DNA of 5,574 bases, taken from assembly GCA_004555335.1 (NCBI GenBank), contig SFII01000093.1, positions 1-5,574 of the forward strand. Direction: 5' to 3'. Below, piece after piece: positions 1 through 4,513 of this stretch; the stretch's first letter is position 1, and the number at the start of each line of letters is the position of its first letter. A program made the position numbers and the translations under genes. The notes below the pieces were generated by a model that was given only the letters and a program-made list of their open reading frames with translations, did not search any database and was not told the DNA's origin. This stretch comes from Coriobacteriaceae bacterium. Lineage in GTDB: Bacteria; Actinomycetota; Coriobacteriia; Coriobacteriales; Eggerthellaceae.

Positions 1-1791
1 GACCAGTGGATGTACCACACGCGCCTGTATGCAGCCGCCAAGGTTGCCACCCAGCGCGACGACCTGGATCTGATCCAGCTGAACAGCTTCGGCTGCGGCT
101 TGGACGCCCTGACCACCGACCAGGTGCAGGAGATCCTGGAAGCTGCCGGCAAGGTGTACACCGTGCTGAAGATCGACGAGGTGTCCAACCTGGGCGCCGC
201 GCGCATCCGCGTGCGCAGCCTGCTTGCCGCACTGAAGGACAAGGCCGATGAGGCGGCGGAGGCGGAAAGCCTGGCGAAGGGTTGCCCCGTGGGCGACCTG
301 AAGGTGGAGGCCCTGGTCGAGCGCCTGGAGGAATCCATCGCCAACAGCGACGGTTCCCGCGAGGCGCGCGCTGCCGTGGAGGTGGCCGATACCATTCAGA
401 AGAGCAAAAAGGAAAACGTCTCCACCGAATTCCCGCGCGTCGAGTTCACCCAGCAGATGAAGGAGGATGGCTGGACCATCCTGGTACCCCAGATGGCCCC
501 CATCCACTTCGAGATCCTGGTGGAAGTGTTCAAGGCGAATGGCTACAACATGGAGCTTCTGCCTTCGGTCGATCGTGGTGCGGTCGATGCCGGCCTGAAG
601 TACGTCAACAACGACATCTGCTATCCGTCCATCCTGGTTACCGGCCAGATCATGGAAGCGGTGATGAGCGGCAGGTACGACACCGACCGTCTGGCCGTGA
701 TCATCACCCAGACCGGTGGCGGCTGCCGTGCGACCAACTACATCTCGCTCATCCGCAAGGCCCTGAAGGCCGCGGGCATGGGCCATATCCCGGTTATCTC
801 CCTGGCGCTGCAGGGCAACATGGACGAAGTGAACTCCGGATTCAAGCTGTCCTTCGACATGCTCAAGCAGGCCTTCTACTCGCTCATGTACGGCGACCTG
901 CTGATGCAGTGCCTGTACCGCACCCGTCCGTACGAGGTGGAACCCGACAGCGCCTTCTACCTGTTCCGCTATTGGATGGAGAAGACCAAGGACCAGATCC
1001 GCGAAGGCGAAACCCAGAAGCGCTTTGCGAAGACCGTGCGCGAGATCGTGGACGACTTCGACCATCTGCCCTTGATGGGCGAGGGGACCAAGCCCCGCGT
1101 CGGCGTGGTCGGCGAGATCCTGGTCAAGTTCCATCCCACCGCGAACAACCAGGTGGTCGAGCAGATCGAGGCAGAAGGCTGCGAGGCCGTCGTGCCCGGT
1201 TTGCTGGAGTTCTTCCTGTTCGGCATCGTGGGCCGCATCTACCAGAAGGACCCCTTGGGCCGTTCTTCCACGGGTGCGTTGGGCGCGAAGGCCATCCTGA
1301 AGGTGATCGACATGGTGCGCAAGCCCGTCATTGCCGCACTGGAGAAGTCCAACCGCTTCGAGCCTCCCACCGACATCTTCACCCTGGGCGACTATGCTGC
1401 AGACATCCTGAGCCTGTGCAACTCCATGGGCGAAGGCTGGCTGCTCACGGCGGAAATGGTCGAGCTGATCCATCATGGCGCGCCCAATATCGTGTGCGCC
1501 CAGCCCTTCGCCTGCCTGCCCAACCATGTTGTGGGCAAGGCGGTCATCAAGGAGCTGCGCCGCCGTTATCCCGAAAGCAACATCGTGGCCGTTGACTACG
1601 ACCCCGGCGCTTCCGAGGTCAACCAGCTCAACCGCATCAAGCTGATGATCGCCGTTGCGAAGGCGAATATGGAAGACAAGGAAGCTGCCGCACGCCAGGC
1701 GCGTACCGCCAGCTACCAGGCTCCCGATAAGACCCAGAAGAAGGCCTGCGCGATCGAGATCGCCGAAGAGCTCTTGAAGGAAGATCGCTAG
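1..1791 (+). CDS. Acyl-CoA dehydratase activase-like protein, C-terminal part (5' partial)
   Basis: The reading frame is open from base 1 and ends at TAG 1789-1791, giving 596 visible residues; the real start lies upstream, so the first ATG (base 10) should not be taken as the start. The visible part matches the C-terminal half of the very large activase-like proteins of anaerobes, which carry BadF/BcrA-type ATPase domains at the N-terminus followed by DUF2229 and HgdB-like regions. Recognisable blocks are QLNSFGCGLDALT (about residues 26-38), KIDEVSNLGAARIRVRSLLAAL (about 57-78), a charged linker (about 80-145), then an HgdB-like part with NNDICYPSILVTGQ (about 203-216), TGGGCRATNY (about 238-247), GEILVKFHP (about 372-380) and a C-terminal block with two Cys (499, 505). 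Cys 32, 207, 242, 394 and 499/505 are candidates for iron-sulfur ligation. Known family members activate 2-hydroxyacyl-CoA dehydratases by ATP-driven electron transfer; for the long fused form the substrate is generally unknown. The protein is probably cytosolic. No separate dehydratase subunit follows it; rsmI begins one base after its stop. Confidence 0.85.
   Translation, partial: DQWMYHTRLYAAAKVATQRDDLDLIQLNSFGCGLDALTTDQVQEILEAAGKVYTVLKIDEVSNLGAARIRVRSLLAALKDKADEAAEAESLAKGCPVGDLKVEALVERLEESIANSDGSREARAAVEVADTIQKSKKENVSTEFPRVEFTQQMKEDGWTILVPQMAPIHFEILVEVFKANGYNMELLPSVDRGAVDAGLKYVNNDICYPSILVTGQIMEAVMSGRYDTDRLAVIITQTGGGCRATNYISLIRKALKAAGMGHIPVISLALQGNMDEVNSGFKLSFDMLKQAFYSLMYGDLLMQCLYRTRPYEVEPDSAFYLFRYWMEKTKDQIREGETQKRFAKTVREIVDDFDHLPLMGEGTKPRVGVVGEILVKFHPTANNQVVEQIEAEGCEAVVPGLLEFFLFGIVGRIYQKDPLGRSSTGALGAKAILKVIDMVRKPVIAALEKSNRFEPPTDIFTLGDYAADILSLCNSMGEGWLLTAEMVELIHHGAPNIVCAQPFACLPNHVVGKAVIKELRRRYPESNIVAVDYDPGASEVNQLNRIKLMIAVAKANMEDKEAAARQARTASYQAPDKTQKKACAIEIAEELLKEDR
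1776..1783 (+). promoter_or_regulatory. Ribosome binding site of rsmI
   Basis: GAAGGAAG lies inside the last codons of the upstream gene, with about 9-11 bases between its core and the ATG at 1793. It supports 1793 as the start rather than the in-frame ATG at 1886, which has no comparable purine-rich motif in front of it. Confidence 0.6.
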
Positions 1792-1792
1792 C

Positions 1793-2770
1793 ATGGCTGA
1801 AACGCAGGGAACGCTGGCCTCGCTTGTCCGTTCGGAACCCGAGGGACAGGCGGGCGCATGGGAACAGGGCGCCTCGCTTGCCAGCATGGTCGCGCGTACC
1901 AGGCAGGGCAAGCTGGTCATCTGCCCCACCCCCATCGGCAATCTGGGCGACATGACGCCGCGCGCCAAGGAGGCGCTTGCTGCGGCGGATACGGTCTGCG
2001 CGGAAGACACCCGCGTGACTGGGAAGCTGCTTGCCAGCTTCGGGATCAGCTGTCGGATGGAGCGCCTTGACGAGAACACCGTGGGACAGCGCGCTGCCGC
2101 AATCGTCGAGCGCGTGCTTTCCGGTGAAGTGATCGCATACTGCACCGATGCGGGCATGCCCGGGGTTTCCGACCCCGGGCAGCGCCTTGTCGCTGCGGCT
2201 CGTACGGCAGGCGCTCCTGTGGAAGTGCTTCCCGGACCTACTGCTACCGCAACCGCCTATGTTGCGAGCGGATTTACCTGCCCGCGCTTCTATTTCGGGG
2301 GGTTCTTCCCCCGCAAGGAAGGCCAGCGGGCAGAGACCCTGGCTGCGCTGCAATCGCTCGATGCGGTGCTGCTCTTCTACGAAAGCCCCCATCGGATCGT
2401 GGCCGCCCTGCGCGCCGTCGCCGAATCGATGCCCTATCGCCAGGTGGCGGTATGCCGCGAGCTCACCAAGCTGCATGAGGAAGTGGCTATCGGTACCGCG
2501 CAAGAGCTGGCCGAGGCCTTCGCCGAGCGCGAGGCGGCCGGTGGCGTGAAGGGCGAGATCGTGCTGGTCATCGATGCGCCGAGCGAGCAGGAGTATGCGT
2601 GCAAGGCCCAGGATGCGCGCGAGGGGGCGGCGGATCGCGCTGCCCAGCTTGCGGCAGAGGGCGTGCGCGCCAAGCAGATTTCCAAGCAGTTGGCGGCGGA
2701 GTTCGGGCTTTCCCGAAACGAAGCCTATGACATGGCGCTTGCCGCCTCGAAGCAGGCTCGCGCAGAATAG
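1793..2770 (+). CDS. rsmI: 16S rRNA (cytidine(1402)-2'-O)-methyltransferase RsmI
   Basis: RsmI uses S-adenosylmethionine to 2'-O-methylate C1402 in the 16S rRNA decoding centre, which tunes start-codon choice and fidelity. The 325-residue protein shows the full tetrapyrrole-methylase-type fold signature: TPIGNLGD (46-53), AEDTR (70-74), DAGMPGVSDPG (119-129), LPGPTA (146-151), GGFFPRK (169-175), YESPHR (196-201), RELTKLHEE (222-230) and GEIVLVI (254-260). A C-terminal helical segment (about 275-320) matches the RsmI helix-turn-helix tail. The family is usually about 280-295 residues; the excess is an N-terminal extension of about 31-38 residues before the conserved KLVICPTPIGN. An in-frame ATG at 1886 would give a standard-length 294-residue protein, but the Shine-Dalgarno sequence favours 1793. 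The gene begins one base after the activase stop and abuts the next gene, so it is very likely co-transcribed and translationally coupled. The function call is secure; the start is less so. Confidence 0.96.
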   Translation: MAETQGTLASLVRSEPEGQAGAWEQGASLASMVARTRQGKLVICPTPIGNLGDMTPRAKEALAAADTVCAEDTRVTGKLLASFGISCRMERLDENTVGQRAAAIVERVLSGEVIAYCTDAGMPGVSDPGQRLVAAARTAGAPVEVLPGPTATATAYVASGFTCPRFYFGGFFPRKEGQRAETLAALQSLDAVLLFYESPHRIVAALRAVAESMPYRQVAVCRELTKLHEEVAIGTAQELAEAFAEREAAGGVKGEIVLVIDAPSEQEYACKAQDAREGAADRAAQLAAEGVRAKQISKQLAAEFGLSRNEAYDMALAASKQARAE

Positions 2771-3331
2771 ATGCGTGCCGTGCATTCCGATGAGCTGCTG
2801 TTCGTGGACGATCTGGAGGTATGGGTTGTCCGCAAGAGGGTGAAGAACCTGAGCGTGCGCGTGCTCCCTCCCGATGGGCGCATACAGGTGAGCGCTCCGT
2901 ATTCCCTGAGCAATGAATGCATTGCCGAATTCATCGCCTTGAAGCATGATTGGCTCGTCCGGAGCCGTGCGAGGGTGATGGATTCGCCCATGAGCCGCGC
3001 AGAGCGTGCGAGCAAGCCCGAAATCGAGCAGTGGAGGGCGCTGGTGAAGGCCTTCGTCCCGCCTCTGGTTGCCAAGTGGGAGCCCATCATGGGCGTGAAG
3101 GCGGGGGAGCTCGCGTATCGTAACATGAAGAGCCGTTGGGGGAGCTGCCAGCCTTCCACGGGACGTATCTGCATCAATATCCGCCTGGCCCTGTTCCCTC
3201 CCGAATGCCTGGAATATGTGGTGGTCCACGAGCTGTGCCATCTTCTGGAACCGGGCCATGGACCGCGTTTCAAGGCGCTCATGGATGCTTTTCTCCCCAA
3301 CTGGCGCGAAGCGAAGAAGAAGCTGTCGTAG
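2771..3331 (+). CDS. YgjP-type (DUF45) zinc metallopeptidase
   Basis: This 186-residue protein belongs to the YgjP/DUF45 metallopeptidase family. The zinc site is HELCHLLEPGHGPRF (153-167): His153 and His157 as ligands, Glu154 as the catalytic base and His163 as probable third ligand. The family's RWGSC block is at 122-126, followed by the INIRLALFPPECLEYVVVHE core. The N-terminal part (about 18-45) carries the usual basic beta-strand segment RKRVKNLSVRVLPPDG. The length is close to the shorter family members such as E. coli YgjP. No signal peptide or membrane segment is visible, so it is probably cytosolic. Substrates of this family are poorly known. The ATG directly follows the rsmI stop (TAG 2768-2770) with no spacer and no good Shine-Dalgarno sequence at normal distance, so translation probably depends on ribosomes finishing rsmI. 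A terminator follows 61 bases after its stop, making this the last gene of the operon. Confidence 0.9.
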   Translation: MRAVHSDELLFVDDLEVWVVRKRVKNLSVRVLPPDGRIQVSAPYSLSNECIAEFIALKHDWLVRSRARVMDSPMSRAERASKPEIEQWRALVKAFVPPLVAKWEPIMGVKAGELAYRNMKSRWGSCQPSTGRICINIRLALFPPECLEYVVVHELCHLLEPGHGPRFKALMDAFLPNWREAKKKLS

Positions 3332-3392
3332 CGAAGGCCGTGGAGCCCGCTTGCGGCGTGTTTTCGGCTTGCAATCGAATATCGGTATATCG

Positions 3393-3420
3393 GCGGACTC
3401 CGGAAGGGGGTCCGCTTTCT
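3393..3420 (+). terminator. Intrinsic terminator of the activase-rsmI-peptidase operon
   Basis: Bases 3393-3401 (GCGGACTCC) pair with 3407-3415 (GGGGTCCGC) in a 9-bp stem containing one G-T pair, with a 5-base loop (GGAAG). TTTCT follows directly at 3416-3420. It lies 61 bases after the metallopeptidase stop. The T run is short, but the GC-rich stem is strong. Confidence 0.75.
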
Positions 3421-3492
3421 GCATTCGGAAGGCGTTTGCCGTGCGCTGGGCGGGGGCCGTTTTGCCGCTATCCGATTATTCGCTTGAGAAAT

Positions 3493-3519
3493 GAAGAAGC
3501 CGGGGTTTCCGGCTTCTTC
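3493..3519 (-). terminator. Probable terminator of the DUF805 gene, possibly bidirectional
   Basis: GAAGAAGCCGG (3493-3503) pairs perfectly with CCGGCTTCTTC (3509-3519): an 11-bp stem around a 5-base loop. Read on the minus strand, the stem is followed by ATTTCTC, a modest T-rich tail, and it sits about 51 bases past the DUF805 stop. On the plus strand the following bases (GCTATTCG) make a poorer tail, so the minus strand is preferred, although a backup role for the plus-strand operon is possible. Confidence 0.65.
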
Positions 3520-3570
3520 GCTATTCGTGCAAGCTGACTCTGCTGCCGCGCATCGAATGTACGTTTGCCG

Positions 3571-3936
3571 TTAATTCACGCCCTTGGGGTTGGGGCCGTA
3601 GTCGTTTTCGCCGGGCTGGCTGTCTTTCGCCGCCATGATGGCCAGGGGGATCCAGCCGATGACGGGGATGATTGCAAGGAAGACCCAGAGGCTCGATTTG
3701 CCCAGGTCGTGCATACGGCGCATCATGCAGGTGATCATGGGGCAGACTACCGCGATGTATGCGATACGGCAGATGGTGACCACGACGTCGCTGTAGAACC
3801 AGCGGGAAACCAGATTTAAAACCAAGATAACGGCAACGGCGAAGAGCACATACCACCAGAATTCGCTTCGGCGGGCACGGCCGACGGGGTCGATGAACTT
3901 CTTGAAGCAGGTCCTCAGGGATTCGAACAGATTCAT
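3571..3936 (-). CDS. DUF805 family small membrane protein
   Basis: This 121-residue protein of unknown function matches the DUF805 family (E. coli YhaH/YhaI type). Family marks are the amphipathic N-terminus followed by FIDPVGRARRSEFWWYVLF (14-32), the central MMRRMHDLGKSS block (71-82) and the GPNPKG tail (114-119). Three hydrophobic helices are visible at about 27-47, 51-71 and 82-103, consistent with a small integral membrane protein. The frame stays open upstream to an ATG at 4125, but ATG 3936 is the start: it matches the family N-terminus (MNLFESLRTCF) and has AAGGAG five bases upstream, while the extra 63 residues look like read-through of spacer and of the elaA 5' end. It is divergent from elaA and convergent with the operon to its left. 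The family's function is not established and the neighbours do not reveal it. Confidence 0.88.
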   Translation of the reverse strand: MNLFESLRTCFKKFIDPVGRARRSEFWWYVLFAVAVILVLNLVSRWFYSDVVVTICRIAYIAVVCPMITCMMRRMHDLGKSSLWVFLAIIPVIGWIPLAIMAAKDSQPGENDYGPNPKGVN

Positions 3937-3941
3937 ATGCG

Positions 3942-3947
3942 CTCCTT
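3942..3947 (-). promoter_or_regulatory. Ribosome binding site of the DUF805 gene
   Basis: On the minus strand AAGGAG stands five bases before the ATG whose first base is 3936. This near-consensus site fixes the start and rules out the longer upstream frame. Confidence 0.8.
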
Positions 3948-3964
3948 GCAATGCGATTGTGCAA
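3946..3964. repeat. Imperfect inverted repeat in the DUF805 leader
   Basis: TTGCA (3946-3950) and TGCAA (3960-3964) are inverted copies. Allowing a two-base bulge, the arms extend to TTGCAAT against ATTGTGCAA around a 3-base centre. The left arm overlaps the DUF805 ribosome binding site. It could be an operator or a small RNA hairpin, or chance. Confidence 0.3.
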
Positions 3965-4008
3965 CCCCACAATGGTACCGCAAGACAATCGGGGGATGGG
4001 CAACGGAA

Positions 4009-4038
4009 TGGATATGCGCGTGCCGGTGCGGCTATAAT
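4009..4038 (+). promoter_or_regulatory. Predicted housekeeping-sigma promoter of elaA
   Basis: A perfect -10 box TATAAT is at 4033-4038. A partial -35 box TGGATA (four of six consensus bases) is at 4009-4014, 18 bases upstream. The predicted transcription start near 4045 leaves a leader of about 25 bases containing the Shine-Dalgarno sequence. AT-rich hexamers are scarce in this GC-rich sequence, which adds weight. Confidence 0.7.
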
Positions 4039-4060
4039 CGTGACCGTTCGCGTGTGAAAC

Positions 4061-4065
4061 GGAGG
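4061..4065 (+). promoter_or_regulatory. Ribosome binding site of elaA
   Basis: GGAGG lies four bases before the ATG at 4070. Together with the promoter just upstream it fixes the start of the acetyltransferase. Confidence 0.75.
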
Positions 4066-4069
4066 CTGC

Positions 4070-4513
4070 ATGGAAACCATCGTCAAGCGATTCGAAGAGC
4101 TGACGGTAGACGAGCTGTACGACATTCTGAAACTGCGTGTCGATGTGTTCGTCGTAGAGCAGAATTGCCCCTATCCGGAAATCGATGGCAAGGACCGCTT
4201 CGGCTTCCATGTCATCATGCGCGATGAGCAGGGAATCGCCGCGTACTTGCGCGCCCTTGAGCCCGGTGTCTCCTTCCCCGAAGCGGCCTTGGGGCGTGTG
4301 ATCACGGCACCCGACCGCCGCCGTTGCGGCCTGGGGAGCAGGCTGCTCGAGGAAGGTATCCGCGTTGTGCGCCAGAACATGGAAACCCCCGGCATCAGGA
4401 TCGAGGCGCAGGTGTATGCGCGCTCCTTCTACGAGGCGCAGGGCTTCGTGCAGACTTCCGAGGAATTCCTGGAAGACGGCATCCCCCATATCCAGATGTA
4501 CCTGGAGTTCTAG
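4070..4513 (+). CDS. elaA: ElaA-family GNAT N-acetyltransferase
   Basis: This 147-residue protein is a predicted acetyl-CoA-dependent acyltransferase of the ElaA branch of the GNAT superfamily; the physiological substrate of ElaA is not firmly known. Family marks are LRVDVFVVEQNCPYPEIDG (22-40), the acetyl-CoA pyrophosphate loop RVITAPDRRRCGLGSRL (76-92) with the R-x-x-G-x-G pattern at Arg84-Gly87-Gly89, AQVYARSFYEAQGF (113-126) and the C-terminal FLEDGIPHIQM (133-143). The length is close to E. coli ElaA (about 150). No signal peptide or membrane helix is seen, so it is probably cytosolic. It has its own predicted promoter and ribosome binding site and appears monocistronic. Its TAG stop at 4511-4513 overlaps the stop of the convergent coiled-coil gene within CTAG. 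The family assignment is firm; the biological role is open. Confidence 0.93.
   Translation: METIVKRFEELTVDELYDILKLRVDVFVVEQNCPYPEIDGKDRFGFHVIMRDEQGIAAYLRALEPGVSFPEAALGRVITAPDRRRCGLGSRLLEEGIRVVRQNMETPGIRIEAQVYARSFYEAQGFVQTSEEFLEDGIPHIQMYLEF

Larger units (their letters stand above)
3332..3570. other. Convergent intergenic region without a gene
   Basis: This 239-base gap separates the plus-strand operon from the minus-strand DUF805 gene. It contains the two hairpins annotated separately. The short open frames crossing it show no family motif and no ribosome binding site that I can support. I see nothing else in it apart from a small tandem TATCGG-type repetition near 3380-3393. Confidence 0.6.

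Noticed and set aside
282..1595. A 437-codon plus-strand open frame inside the activase gene
   Set aside because: It is out of frame with the conserved activase sequence, is rich in Arg, Gly and Pro, and has no motif or ribosome binding site.
3380..3393. A short TATCGG-type tandem repetition
   Set aside because: Two copies of six to seven bases are too short to separate from chance, and no function is suggested by position.
1637..3424. A 595-codon open frame on the minus strand spanning rsmI and the metallopeptidase
   Set aside because: It lies wholly antisense to two genes with unmistakable family motifs. Its translation is rich in Arg, His, Leu and Gly without recognisable domains, as expected for the complement of GC-rich coding DNA, and it would start inside the operon's terminator region.
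3937..4125. An N-terminal extension of the DUF805 protein starting at 4125
   Set aside because: The added 63 residues run antisense through the elaA start and promoter, are not family-like, and the start at 3936 has a near-consensus ribosome binding site.
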